Origin: Valencia hispanica
Lineage: Eukaryota > Chordata > Actinopteri > Cyprinodontiformes > Valenciidae
Length of the DNA stretch: 64,000 nucleotides
NCBI GenBank assembly: GCA_963556495.2
Contig: OY747713.1
Coordinates: 1,537,321 to 1,601,320 of the forward strand
Reading direction: 5' to 3'
Shown: one piece after another, positions 21,409-32,180 of the stretch
How the letters are laid out: each line of letters opens with the position of its first letter
Numbering within the stretch: position 1 is the stretch's first letter
The notes under the pieces: generated by a model
Told to the model about the DNA's origin: nothing
What the model saw: only the letters and a program-made list of their open reading frames with translations
Databases searched by the model: none
Position numbers and translations under genes: made by a program

Positions 21409-22439
21409 AGAAGTCAGACGGGAAATGTTTCTCTAAATATTTACTGCTTTGTTTTAACTGCCTCTCCCCCGACAACACCGAGAATATTGTGACATGAGGG
21501 CCAAAAACTATTCTGTCAATCTTTTCTTATCGGTGTGAGTTTTTATGTAGACAAGCAGTAAAAGCGCCGAGTGGAAGTAGATTGATGAAGCAGGACACCT
21601 ACTGTGTCTGATGAACCTAGTTAGCTGTGATTTCCAACAACTGGAGGCGGTAGGAAAATAATACTAGATTGTTTTCAGACTGTTTTGGCCCATGACAACA
21701 ATGTAGGAGACCACCTGCAAATCAAGCAGGATGCTTACTGCTGCATGAACCCAACAAAAGCTGCTGTTATGAAGGAGGGGGTCATCTATTTGTTGGAGAG
21801 CTGGTTAGCAGCTGCTAGCTGCACTGCATGGACCTTTCCCTGTCTACTAGTGCAGGGGGTTCTGTGCAGATTTCAGAAAGGAAAACAAAAAAAAAGAACC
21901 TCACCTGTGTCACCAGATTGAAAGGGAAGTGTGTGGACAATTTGCTGAGCTAAATTAGTCATGAAACCAGATTTACTAACAGGTGTTTTTAACATGTTTC
22001 TTTAACTCTGCGTGCATCTAGAATTCCTTCTACTGTTTCCCCCCCAAGACCAGATCCTGCAGTGCATGACAATGCCTGCCTTGCCAGCTGTCTTCCTCTT
22101 ATGCAGATTGTTCTTAGTAATGTAAAACACTGTAAAGTTTATCTGTATGACACTGCGATCCAACATGTGGTCTGAGCACAATTTGAGAACTGTGTTCAAA
22201 TGTGACACTGGAAAGTCCACTGGGACTTTCCTTGGAAAGGAGGTTGGGGAAGGTCATGTTTACTGTCAGAGCTCAGGACATCTTATGTTTTCCTCCACCT
22301 TGAACCAGGCGTGAGCTTCACCATTTCTTGGGCAGGCTATAACCAAGATTTCTGCAAAAACTTAACAAAAACTGCTTCAAGAGTGCAGAAGTCCAATCAA
22401 AGACTGATGAGGTAGTTACTGTTAGCTGTAGACGTTGGT

Positions 22440-23150
22440 GAGGCGCGCCACAGAAAGGTACAGAAAACATCTAAGCTGATGCCCTTTTCATTTTTTTATT
22501 TTGCAGTTCTGAGTGAGACCCCTCTACATAGAAGATCTTTGTGTCCCTCCCTGCTGGTCCTCCTTGTCTCCAAAGATCTGGGAAATGTCCAGGGACAGCG
22601 GTTGACAGCAGCATCGATTCCTCGATCTTCAAACTGGTGTGTGTGTTTTTTTAGCTTTTTGTGTATCAGTAACAGAACTGCTCTGTGAGAACAAAACCAT
22701 ACCTTGAACAAATACAGCTGAGGGAAAAAGCTAAAGTGCTCATCATGCAGACCATCTCTGAAAATCACCGCAGCTCTGTGCACGAAGGAGCGAAGCAGGA
22801 AACACTGGATCACATCACCTGAACAAAAGCCAAGGATTTCTTCAAATCTTTCTTCGGGGAAACGTTGAGCTGAATCCGTACGTTCCAGCTGGACTCGCAC
22901 CGTCCTTCACCGTCCTTGACTTGAGTAAATAATGACAGCGTTTTCTTCATCTGCCTTTTTTTTTCTTTGTCTTCTGGGACTCTGACTTGTTGCTACTAAA
23001 CAGAGAACCCAGAAGAGAATGTTCATCTCAGAGAGTCCGAACCGCTCAGCAGGATCTCTGGGAGTAGATTTATTTAGGAGAGAAACGTTTTGGAGGCATC
23101 CAGAGGTGAAGGTGTGAGAACCAGCAGGCTCTCTGAACATTTACTCCAGT
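22440..23150. other. Intron 1 stretch without a recognised gene
   Basis: A 134-codon open stretch on the minus strand (22900-22496) and shorter ones lie here, inside angpt1 intron 1. None resembles a family I know, and no splice context supports an exon. I see nothing further. Confidence 0.5.
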
Positions 23151-23159
23151 TCTCTTATA

Positions 23160-23671
23160 TTTAAAGGAGACATATTATCCCTCTTTTTAAACAAGTTATA
23201 ATAGGTCTATGTTCTGGTTAAAACATGTTGATGAAGTTCTTTGCATAAAATCTTTCTCACATAAAGCGATCTTAACCAGCTCACTTCTTGACCATTTCAG
23301 TCCCTTTCATAATGAGCTTTTTAGGGGGCTCTGTCACTTTTATGTAAATTAGCGGTTGCAGACCACGCCCACCCTTCTCGTTTCTAGGCTGCAGGTTTGC
23401 CGCACACGAGAATGGAATTGGAAGTGGTGGGCGGACTTTGTCGTGTGGGGGCGGTGTTTATCATGTGTGTGTGTGTGTGTGAGGGGGGGGGGGGGTTATA
23501 TGCAAATTCTGCTTGTTGTGACGTCACTTTTTCAAACGGGTTGTAGAAGAACAAGAATTCTGACAGCAAACATTTGCAAAAAAATAAATAAATAAATGGA
23601 TTGATGGATGTTTTTTGTTTATGTTTGGAGTGTTTATGGAGGCATAATTTGCATAATATGTCCCCTTTAAA
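23160..23671. mobile_element. MITE with TTTAAAGGGGACATATTATG-type ends
   Basis: The left end reads TTTAAAGGAGACATATTATC. The right end, read on the opposite strand, is TTTAAAGGGGACATATTATG, so the termini are inverted repeats of at least 20 bp with two mismatches. The 512-bp body has no transposase and contains a (GT)n plus poly-G tract at 23463-23494. I recall these ends from abundant non-autonomous fish elements. It lies in angpt1 intron 1. Confidence 0.75.
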
Positions 23672-23853
23672 GTGTGATGACCTTGTTTCTACACCTCTAT
23701 GACACCAACATCCAGGAGCTTGTCAGAGAAAGCCCCAGTAGAAGCCACGTCATCCAGAAATCAGGACAGCACACCCTGATCTCTGAACCAACACAGCTAA
23801 ACATCTGAACAACCTGAACATCGGGTGTGGCCGAGCCCACCTTCCTTGTTTAC

Positions 23854-24174
23854 CTTCTGTAGCCACTGGGTGTAGTTCTCCATGATGTTCTCCAGCTGCT
23901 GGATCTTCTGGTTGGGAAAGTCAGACTCAGGCGGTGGAGCATCTCTCTGTATGGCGTTGGCGTCATGCTGGATGGTCCTGCTGCTGGCCTTGGCCTCTCT
24001 GCAGGAGCTTCTGGCTTCTCCCTCCTCAGGTAGGATGAAGGTGTAGGTGCACTGTCCATGCTGAATTTTATGAACCTTTCTGCTGTAGTCTGTTGGACTT
24101 TGCTGATCCCCTTTGGTACAGCTCACAATCGTCAGGAGTGTGGCCAGAGGCAACAAGTGGAGGCAAACCATCAT
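23854..24174 (-). CDS. angpt1: Angiopoietin-1, coding exon 1 (start and signal peptide)
   Basis: The exon begins with two adjacent methionine codons (24174 and 24171). A hydrophobic signal peptide follows (VCLHLLPLATLLTIVSC), directing secretion. After it come HKIQHGQCTYTFILPE, NAIQRDAPPPESDFPNQK and MENYTQWLQK, which are strongly characteristic of angiopoietin N-termini. The 321-nt coding part is 107 codons in phase 0, and the donor is AAG|GTAAAC. Compared with the human protein as I recall it, a short charged insertion follows LPE (GEARSSCREAKASS). The signal peptide and the super-clustering and coiled-coil regions (exons 1-4) are complete in the window, while the receptor-binding fibrinogen-like domain is not. 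Confidence 0.95.
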
Positions 24175-24766
24175 GTCAGAAGACCAGAACAGGGTCTTGT
24201 TCCTTTCAGCTTTTCCTAGTTTACCTGGCCGACTCTTCTCCTTGAAGCAGAATATTTACAGGCGGAAGGATTCTGCTTGCCATGAACGTGTGTGATCCAT
24301 CCTTTGGTTGGACCTCCAGGACTGAAAGCTCCTGCAGACTCTTGTCAAATGTTTCCAAAAATTGTGGTCCTGCCACGAAAAGTTGCTCATATCTCTCGCA
24401 GAGTGACAGTTTGCCTCTACGTGTTGTTTCTCCGGGAAACCAACGCCAGGCTTAGTCCTCGTGTTGCCATCTGTCGTTTTGAAGCCGTGAAATCGTATCT
24501 GGGAAAGCTGGAATCTGTTGTCAGACCTCCCCTGGTCTCTGCTGTGGCTTCCTGCTCCGCTCTGAAGTTGAGAACAGCTCCAAGCTCTCAGGACAGCTTG
24601 AGCCAGCCTCTCACAGAGCCTGCGGTGGAATGCGACCGTGCACAGATCAGTGCATGAGTGTTTGCATGGAGCAGAGTGTGTGTGAGAGATTCTGGCCCCA
24701 GCTCAGACCATGAGGATCGGTTTACAGCCAGCCTCATGTGGTTGTCCTGCATTCTTCTTTTATGTA
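24175..24766 (-). promoter_or_regulatory. Putative angpt1 5' UTR and core promoter
   Basis: On the minus strand a TATA-like CATAAAAG lies at 24764-24757. Transcription would then start near 24730, leaving a 5' untranslated region of about 550 bases before the ATG at 24174, which is plausible for this gene family. No transcript evidence is available, so the start site is an inference. Open stretches on the plus strand here are not supported as genes. Confidence 0.3.
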
Positions 24767-25720
24767 AGTGGACACAAACATTAATCTAAAATGCCTTTTC
24801 TTCTCAAACATCAAGATACAGCCAACATTTGGATAAGACACCCTCATTTATCCAATAAGACATTATCTGAACTAGTCCATTTAAGCTACGAATAATGACT
24901 GAAAGTTGCGTCTCAGTATCAGTGTGCTGCTCTCCATCCGTCTTGTTTCATGCAATCCAAGAAAGAAAAAGAGGAAAAGGTTGAGTAAATGCAGCTGAGT
25001 TTAAATGTCTTGTTTCACTTTGGGCTGATTTTCAGCATGCCTTATTTGTCCCATATCTGTCCACTCAGTAATATGTGCTCATGGTTTCGGGTCCTGTTTC
25101 TGCAGTTTGTTCCTGTGTGTGGGAGCGGAGTAGGAGACCCGAGATAAGGAAGCCTCAGAATAACCCCGACTGACTGAGACATAAAGCATGTCGGCTCTTT
25201 GACTGCTCGTCTGAGTAAAACATGCCTCACAGGAGATTTTTTGTGTCAGAGATAAAAAGTTTTTCACAGCCCCTCTGGATTATGAATATCTATAAGACAT
25301 AATAAACTGTGACAGAATGCTGATAAATTGGATCTCAGTGACCGATGCCTCCTTGTTCTGCTGTGTGATGGGAGCGGGATCCTCAAAACTGAACCCCAGT
25401 TTGTGCTTCTCCGTCTGCGGAGGTGCGGAGACACGCAGCGCCATTATCCGTCGACGCAAGGGCTCAGCAACGGCCACACAATGACGCACGGAGTACACCC
25501 TAGAGCCTAGTTTATACTTCTCCATCTACGTCAGAACGGATAGACGCAACGCCTTTATCCATCGACTTTATCTTTCTTTCTCATTTGTTCCTGGATTTCT
25601 TTAGATCTCAGCATGATGTCGAGCTTTTGAGGTCTTATTGAAGTGATTCCTTGATTGATTGAGAACAGGTGTGGCAGTAATCAGGCTAGAAAAACTCAGG
25701 TGTGATGAACCTCTGTTAAA
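24767..25720. other. Region upstream of angpt1, no gene seen
   Basis: No coding sequence is recognised. The part 25390-25565 holds two similar phrases (CTTCTCCGTCTGCGGAGG and CTTCTCCATCTACGTCAG, each followed by CGCAGCGCC/CGCAACGCC and TTATCC) that look like repeat-derived sequence. The rest is unremarkable. Confidence 0.5.
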
Positions 25721-25721
25721 T

Positions 25722-26922
25722 TACACTCACTGGCCACTTTATTGGCTACACCTTGCTAGTACAGGGTTGGACCCCCTTTTACCTTCAGAACCGCTTTAAT
25801 CCTTCATGGCATAGATTCAACAAGGTACTGGAAACATTCCTCAGAGGTTTTGCTCCATATAGACATGATAGCATCACACGGTAGCTGCAGATTTGTCGGC
25901 TGCACATCCATGATGCGAATCTCCTGTTCCAACACATCCCAAAGGTGAATCTATTGGATTGAGATCTGGTGACTGTGGAGGCCATTTGAGTACAGTGAAC
26001 TCATTGTCATGTTCAAGAAACCAGTCTGACATGATTGGAGCTTTATGACATGGTGCATTATCCTGCTGGAAGTAGCCATCAGAAGATGGGTCCACTGTGG
26101 TCATAAAGGGATGGACATGGTCAGCAACAATACTCAGGTAGGCTGTGGCGTTGCAACAATGCTCCATTGGTACTAAGGGGCCCAAAGTGTGCCAAGAAAA
26201 TGTCCCCTACACCATTACACCACCAACAGCAGCCTGAACCTTTGATACAAGGCAGGATGAATCCATGCTTTCATGTTGTTGACGCCAAATTCTGACCCTA
26301 ACATCCAAATGCTGCAGCAGAAATCGAGACTCATCAGATCAGGCAATATTTATCCAATCTTCTATTGTCCAATATTGGTGAATTTTAGCCTCAGTTTCCT
26401 GTTCTTAGCTGACAGGAGTGGCACCCGGTGTGGTCATCTGCTGCTGTAGCCCATCTGCCTCAAGGTTCGACGTGTTGTTCGTTCAGAGATGCTGTTCTGC
26501 ATACCTCGGTTGTAACGAATGGTTATTTGAGTTACTGTTGCCTTCCTATCAGATCGAGCCGGTCTGACCTCTGGCATCAACAAGGCATTTTCGTCCACAG
26601 AACTGCCGCTCACTGGATATTTTCCCTTTTTCGGACCATTCTCTGTAAACACTAGAGATGGTTGTGCGTGAAAATCCCAGTAGATCAGCAGTTTCTGAAA
26701 GACTCTGATCAGCCCGTCTGGCAACAAGAACCATGACACGTTCAAAGTCACTTAAATCACCTTTCTTCCCCATTATGATGCTCGGTTTGAACTGCAGCAG
26801 ATCTCTTTGACCATGTCTACATGTCTAAATGCATTGAGTTGCCGCCATGTGATTGGCTGATTAGAAATTTGCATTAACGAGCAGTTGGACTGGTGTGCCT
26901 AATAAAATGGCCAGTGAGTGTA
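25722..26922 (-). mobile_element. Tc1-like transposon (D), degenerate
   Basis: The left end TACACTCACTGGCCACTTTA and the right end, CCAGTGAGTGTAA read inward as its complement, form terminal inverted repeats flanked by TA. At 1.2 kb it is slightly short for a full Tc1 element. It contains transposase relics on the minus strand. Confidence 0.85.
25785..26773 (-). pseudogene. Tc1-like transposase relic
   Basis: Minus-strand frames give MGKKGDLSDFERVMVLVAR and LGFSRTTISSVYREW (DNA-binding part, 26773-26549). After a frame change comes SISERTTRRTLRQMGY (about 26500-26434). Then FQQDNAPCHKA with the second catalytic aspartate (about 26065) and WPPQSPDLNPID (about 25945-25980) follow. The residue after DLNPI is aspartate followed by SPLG rather than the usual E-N/H-LW, so the third catalytic position looks damaged. 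A stretch around 26400-26190 is unreadable because of frameshifts and stops. Confidence 0.8.
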
Positions 26923-26929
26923 AGTTTTG

Positions 26930-28975
26930 ATGGGGGGGGGTGTGGCACTTTGTCACACAGGGTCATGTAAGTTTAGATTTTTCTCTCCCTTAATAATAAA
27001 AGCGTTCATTTAAAAGCAGCATTTTGTGTTTACTCATGTTGTCTTTGACTGATATTTAATTTTCTTTTGGCCAAACACTTTTTACACCCCTGTAATGAGC
27101 GGATGAGAGACAGCTGGGGGTAGCAGGGAGCTGGAACTCTGAGAGGACAAAGTGGGTAAATCAGGGAACACAGAAAACTATCACTAACGAAACATTGCGA
27201 ACACCAGCATATGAACCTGGGAGAACATAGAGGCCAAAAATCCTACAGATCACGACATCTTCATCAGGAACTCAGTATAGAACTGTTGATTGATTTAAAT
27301 CAGGACTGAAAACATGCTTGCTTCTGCAGCTTTATCAAATAATCTGACTGGAAAACTGATTACCAATCGCTGATGATCAACATTTGTTTACTATTTTGCA
27401 GTTCTTTTACCCATTTGACATATTTAAGTAAAGCTTAAATAGTTTTAATCTGCTGTCTTTTCTCTGATTTAATTTGGATTCCTTTTCCTCTTTTGTTTTT
27501 CACCCTGGTATAAATAGTGGTTTTCACTGGAGAGAAACCCTGAAGCTGCTTGGATAGTCTTTCAGTAGATTCTTCAATAAAATAAAGTGTATATATATTT
27601 AAAGATATGCCACCTAATCTAATAAAGTATATGTTAATCTGTTACGTATCTCAAAAAACACAAATAGTTTTGTACGATTTGGCCTGTTACTCAAATGAAA
27701 ACGCAGATTTACGGGATCAAAAACAATTCTTTCCACAAACCAAAGTGAAGATTTGCAAATTCTCTGTTATAAGTGTTGCGATTGCATTTCTCATAAGATG
27801 AACAGAACAGACTGTTGGAGGACCACATTTCCCAGCAATCCTAGCAGTGACCCCCAACACACTCCTATTGTCCGTGACCACCCATGGTGACATCGGCGAT
27901 GACATCACGGCCAATGGGGCTACAAGAGTGGAGTCGCGCCAATTTTCAAACTGTTCTCACTCAGAAGTTCTTGGATGAACTACTGCTGAACAGAGGACAC
28001 CTCACCGGTGAAGATTCTCTTTTGTTCTGACCCGCTGGACCGGGGAAGAACTCATTTCAAAGCTACGAAGTGCCCCTTTTGCTGTTTGTGCATCCAGCTG
28101 GGTTATATCAGAACTGTTCCAAGACAGTTCATTAGACGTCGACCTGCAGGCCCAGCCTGCATTTGGGCCACACGGTCCTTAAATCCTGTACAGGTTTATT
28201 TTATAACTCTTCCTTTTCTTGCTCAACCACGGACACAATTCGCTCTCCTCCTAGTGGACTGGACCTCCTTCAAAGCAAAGTAGGACTGAACCGGTTCATT
28301 TATACTAATATTGTGTCTGGGCTGAGATAAATAGAGAAAATAGAGTTTTAACGAGTTAGATCTCGTTCATTGTTTGTTAAAGTGTCTTTAAGGGCTGTAC
28401 CCGTCTGCTCATTTTTGAGCACAGGGCACAGGGCCTCAGGTTATATCAGATAATATTTCTGAGACAGAAACTGTGAGATGCAAAGCACCAAACTACAGAG
28501 CTAATGATGCAAACAGGCTCCCCAGGGCTCAGACAATTTAAAAGGACAAGTTGTTCAGTGTGTGAAGGTCGAGCACCAAGCAGGTCATCACACCATCATG
28601 TGAATGGCCCGCAGGCAGCTTGTTTTCATTGGAATTTTCTCATGTTTCAGCAGTTGAAGGTTTGGGAGAATGTTTTTTACAACATTAATGGGACCGAATC
28701 TGCTTTTTATTAAATAAAAATAATGGGCCTTCCTGAAATTGCCCCGCTCAAGGTGGCAGCATGTTGGAGTAGCTCTGTTACTTTTGTTCTGATATTATTC
28801 TTTTTAAAAATGTTTATTCCTCCATTTCTTGTAGAAACATTATTTTTGTGGACATCTTTTCTCTCTGGTTTTTAATGCTGTGCAGATGGAAGGATTTCTT
28901 CTGATACTTTTTTTTTTTGACATTTATGATGCATAACCATGGCAACAAGGTGGTTTAAAACTGGGAGCAGCTGAT
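26930..28975. other. No gene recognised; repeat-like sequence
   Basis: The stretch holds short open frames only. The part 27810-28400 has features of a retroelement LTR or 5' region, but I found no partner copy in the window to prove it. The part 27540-27600 is AT-rich with AATAAAATAAAG. Nothing here supports a host exon. Confidence 0.4.
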
Positions 28976-28999
28976 TAACACCACTAGAGCTCAAGTAAT

Positions 29000-29320
29000 A
29001 CCTCAACTGCAGCCACAAAACCCTGATGAGTTGAAAAGAAGACGCCATGGACCCAGAGCCAAGGCAAAGAGGAGAGAAAAAAGGAGGAATTTCAAACCAT
29101 CTCCATTAATCATAATGGGCAATGTGAGATTGTTGGCAAACAGGTTGGATGCTGAGGACCCTCTGGAGATTAGTGTGCAAAAAACGATTCTTCATAAAAT
29201 GAACATTATGGACAACCCTGATCATCCTCTACATCAGACTGTCCGCCCTCCAAACTTCTCATCTGAAAGAAACAGAAGGATTAGCAAATATCAAACACCC
29301 ACCTCCAGCCAACCTTAGAT
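29000..29320 (+). pseudogene. LINE scrap: ORF start fused to its C-terminal end
   Basis: The translated stretch from 29031 begins with a basic segment (KRRRHGPRAKAKRREKRR) followed by a line like the start of a LINE endonuclease (IIMGNVRLLANRLD). Directly after it comes text like the far C-terminus of a LINE RT (KMNIMDNPDHPLHQTVRP). In known elements these parts are about 3 kb apart, so an internal deletion joined them in frame. The clade is uncertain. Confidence 0.55.
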
Positions 29321-29768
29321 CACGGATCCCTACAGTTCTCTCTCTCCGTCACTACTTACCGGACAACAAGTAAGATCCTCCTCAACACCTCTTCAATATA
29401 TCACCCACCTCAGACAGTGTTTAACCTCTTACCTGTTTCCTCTCCTTGTCCGGTCCTCATCTCCTGGTTCCTCCCGAGACGACCCGCTGGTTTTCCTCCC
29501 ACTCCTCTCCGTTCAATGAACCTTTTAAGAATACTATCACTGTCTGTTTGCTGACTGGAATTGTAGCCACTGCTTCGCCACTACGGACGTACAGGAGAGG
29601 CATACTTTTACTCTCAGTAAATCCGGAGAACGGTGAAAAGGAAGCATCACGTCTCTGTCTGTTCTTTCCATATGTGTTTTCCAGCACCTATGAGGGTTGA
29701 AGACGTGTACTTCTCACCAACTATTAACTGTTTGCCTGGTCTCCCTCGTGAGACCTGTAACAGTTTCT

Positions 29769-29787
29769 TGGGGGCTCGGTCCGGGAT
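29769..29787 (+). other. tRNA-Pro-like primer binding site
   Basis: TGGGGGCTCGGTCCGGGAT matches the tRNA-Pro primer site used by many retroviruses, with one extra G in the middle. It lies about 340 bp before a gypsy-type gag and just after CTGTAACA, which could be the end of an LTR. The 5' LTR would then lie in about 29330-29763, but its start cannot be fixed because no second copy is present. Confidence 0.6.
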
Positions 29788-30129
29788 TGACACCATCGCT
29801 GCGCCATGGCTTGTCAGTCCAGCGATTGTTGAACCAGTGGACCACCTGAAAAAACATTGGAGGAACAGGTCTAGCATTCCAGCACGTCTACCTACAGCCA
29901 GAGCGAGGGGCTCAACGTGTCCAGCAGTTCGTCAGCGTGTTCAGCAGTCCAGCGCCACGTGTCCAGCGGTTCATTGGCATGTCCAGCGGCACGGCGGCGT
30001 GTCCAGAAGGCAAGGTCAAGCGTCAGCCGGCCCAGCAGTCGAACAACACATTGCTTCAGTCTAAACTGCCGCTATCCATTCATCTATCGAGGTACTAACC
30101 GTTGTCCACAGAGTTGAAAGGGGTGAACC

Positions 30130-31608
30130 ATGTCAACCAATCCAAAGAAAGATTTAATCCGTTCCACCAAGAAGGGACTTCTCTGCCTGTCTTCAGACCA
30201 GATCTTCGAGGTCGCAAAAGTTGTTTCGGCCTTACGCCAAGGAGAAGCAGCTAAGTGGGACAATCGTGATGAGGATGAATGTTTTGATTATGTTTGTTCT
30301 CATGTGTTTTTCACCTATTTGTGCGAGCTAGAGGATGAAGGGATGTGTGAGTTACTCAGTTTAAAAGATAAAATCAATGCGATGATGAACAGCCATCCCG
30401 ATGATACTGAAACGGTAGATGGGAGTGCAGGGGGTTTGGCTCACCCACAACCAGAGTTAATAGCTAAAACCGTAACATACACACTTGACACACAAGCTGA
30501 CACCAGCCCATCACTCTATGATATAAATGTTGGTTTTAATCAGTCTATATACACACCGGGGAGGCAGCCAGTGCACTCGGTGACTGGACGGTCACTTTCT
30601 CAAGAGGGTGATAGCCTAGTGACACTCAGAGATTTAGCATTGCTCAACAGGAAGGAGTTTAAAGTTCATGGTGGCCAGATTGGTGACAGTTCGGCAGATA
30701 TTAGCTACAGTAACGTATGCAGACAGATAGAGGAGGGATTAAAAGAACGACACTCAGAGCGTGAAGTAATTCTAGCTGTGATGCGAGTTATCAAACCAGG
30801 TCACTTTAAAGATATGTTGATCAGCAAAGACGAGATGAGGGTAACCGAGCTAAAGAGTTTCTTAAGGTCTCACATGGGGGAGAAGGGAACAGCAGAGCTC
30901 TTCCAAGAACTGGTTTTAGTCAGACAGTTAGAAACTGAAACTACACAGCAGTTCCTCTACAGGATGGTAGGGCTTAAGCAGAGGGTCATCTTCACCTCAA
31001 GGCAGTCAGATGCAGACATCAGTTATGAGGCACAGACTGTACAAAATGCATTCTTACGCTCAATCAGGCAGGGGCTTGGTGACAAACACAAAGACATTAG
31101 GAGGGAGTTAAAGCCGCTTCTCTCCGACCCATCAGTCACAGACGAAGCTCTGCTGAGGCAAGTCAACCAAACTACCAGTGAGGAGAGTGAAAGACGACAG
31201 CGTCTGGGTCGTCATCCACGCACCAAAGCCATTTATGCCCAAAGTGGTGAGGTGAGCTTGGAGAAGCCCAGTAACTACAAAGAAGAGTTACATAGCAACA
31301 GTAAAGATGAAGAAACGCAAAAACTGACAGCACAACTACAGGCCCTGACACAGATGGTGGAGTTATTGAAACAGTCAAAGCTACAGTCTGACGCAGCGAT
31401 TAAAAATCCCAATAAAACAGCATGTGACTGTGCCAATACACATACAAAACAGACACCAAAGAGAAAGGGGAAACCATGTGGCTGTCCTTACTGTGTTGAG
31501 CAGAAACTGCCAAACTGCCAGCATTGTTTCGTGTGTGGTGGAGAAGGACACCGTGCAGTGGGGTGCCTGAAAAGGGGCAAGCCGGCAGGAAACCAGCAGC
31601 GGTCATAG
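30130..31608 (+). CDS. Gypsy-type Gag, intact 492 codons
   Basis: This is the capsid polyprotein of the retrotransposon. The frame is open from the ATG (GGGTGAACCATGTC context) to TAG. The N-terminal third is acidic. The middle (about residues 185-350) is a helical capsid-like region with FLRSHMGEKGTAELFQELVL and a QQFLYRMVGLKQRV segment typical of gypsy-type Gag. Near the C-terminus, after a cysteine-rich stretch (CGCPYCVEQK), a CCHC zinc knuckle is visible (CFVCGGEGHRAVGC, about residues 467-480). The open frame contrasts with the broken pol that follows. Protease begins about 160 bp downstream in another frame. Confidence 0.85.
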   Translation: MSTNPKKDLIRSTKKGLLCLSSDQIFEVAKVVSALRQGEAAKWDNRDEDECFDYVCSHVFFTYLCELEDEGMCELLSLKDKINAMMNSHPDDTETVDGSAGGLAHPQPELIAKTVTYTLDTQADTSPSLYDINVGFNQSIYTPGRQPVHSVTGRSLSQEGDSLVTLRDLALLNRKEFKVHGGQIGDSSADISYSNVCRQIEEGLKERHSEREVILAVMRVIKPGHFKDMLISKDEMRVTELKSFLRSHMGEKGTAELFQELVLVRQLETETTQQFLYRMVGLKQRVIFTSRQSDADISYEAQTVQNAFLRSIRQGLGDKHKDIRRELKPLLSDPSVTDEALLRQVNQTTSEESERRQRLGRHPRTKAIYAQSGEVSLEKPSNYKEELHSNSKDEETQKLTAQLQALTQMVELLKQSKLQSDAAIKNPNKTACDCANTHTKQTPKRKGKPCGCPYCVEQKLPNCQHCFVCGGEGHRAVGCLKRGKPAGNQQRS

Positions 31609-31766
31609 ACGGGGGACAACCTGTGACCAGCCACTACACCCAGTCCTAGCCGAACTTCAGCAGCACAGAGCAGAATCCACGCAGTCAACTCACCACCTCC
31701 CCTGACTCACTAGCCAGTGACAAACCCACAGTCACACCAGCCAGCATCAAACCCTCATCTGAGAGA

Positions 31767-32180
31767 GTGGCCCAGTTAATTGGAAAAAAATCCCTATTGA
31801 AATGCAACATGAATGGATATGCAGTTACTGCTCTGTTTGATACAGGTGCTCAAGTCAGCCTGATTGATCGAGCATGGAGACAGAGATACCTACCTCACCA
31901 AGAGATTCATCCATTGAATGAGCTGATGGGGGACTGTGATCTCAATATCATGGCAGTTAATGGGGAAGCAATACCCTATGATGGATGGATGGAAGTGGTC
32001 GTTAACCTGCCAGGTAATGATAACTCAAATTACTCTATTAAAGTCCCGTTCCTTGTGAGCAGAGTTGAACTTCTGCGCCCACTGCTAGGCTTCAATGTAA
32101 TTCAGGAAATAATCTTGAATCAGGGAGATGAAACAGACGCTCTTCCCACCATCTGCAACCTCCTTAAAGATAGAGACTAA
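31767..32180 (+). pseudogene. Gypsy-type protease region
   Basis: The segment carries the aspartic protease signature LFDTGAQVSLID (aspartate codon at 31839) and, about 80 residues later, LRPLLGFNVIQ, like the second conserved block of retroviral-type proteases. The stretch is uninterrupted for 137 codons. The methionine at 31767 need not be a start, because this domain is normally made by readthrough or frameshift from Gag. The frame then shifts near 32130-32180. Confidence 0.75.

Noticed and set aside
22496..22900. 134-codon minus-strand frame in angpt1 intron 1 as an exon
   Set aside because: There is no splice context, no recognised motif, and exons 1 and 2 already join in phase.
24292..24657. 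121-codon plus-strand frame upstream of angpt1 as a gene
   Set aside because: It lies over the presumed angpt1 5' UTR, and its product shows no motif or start context.
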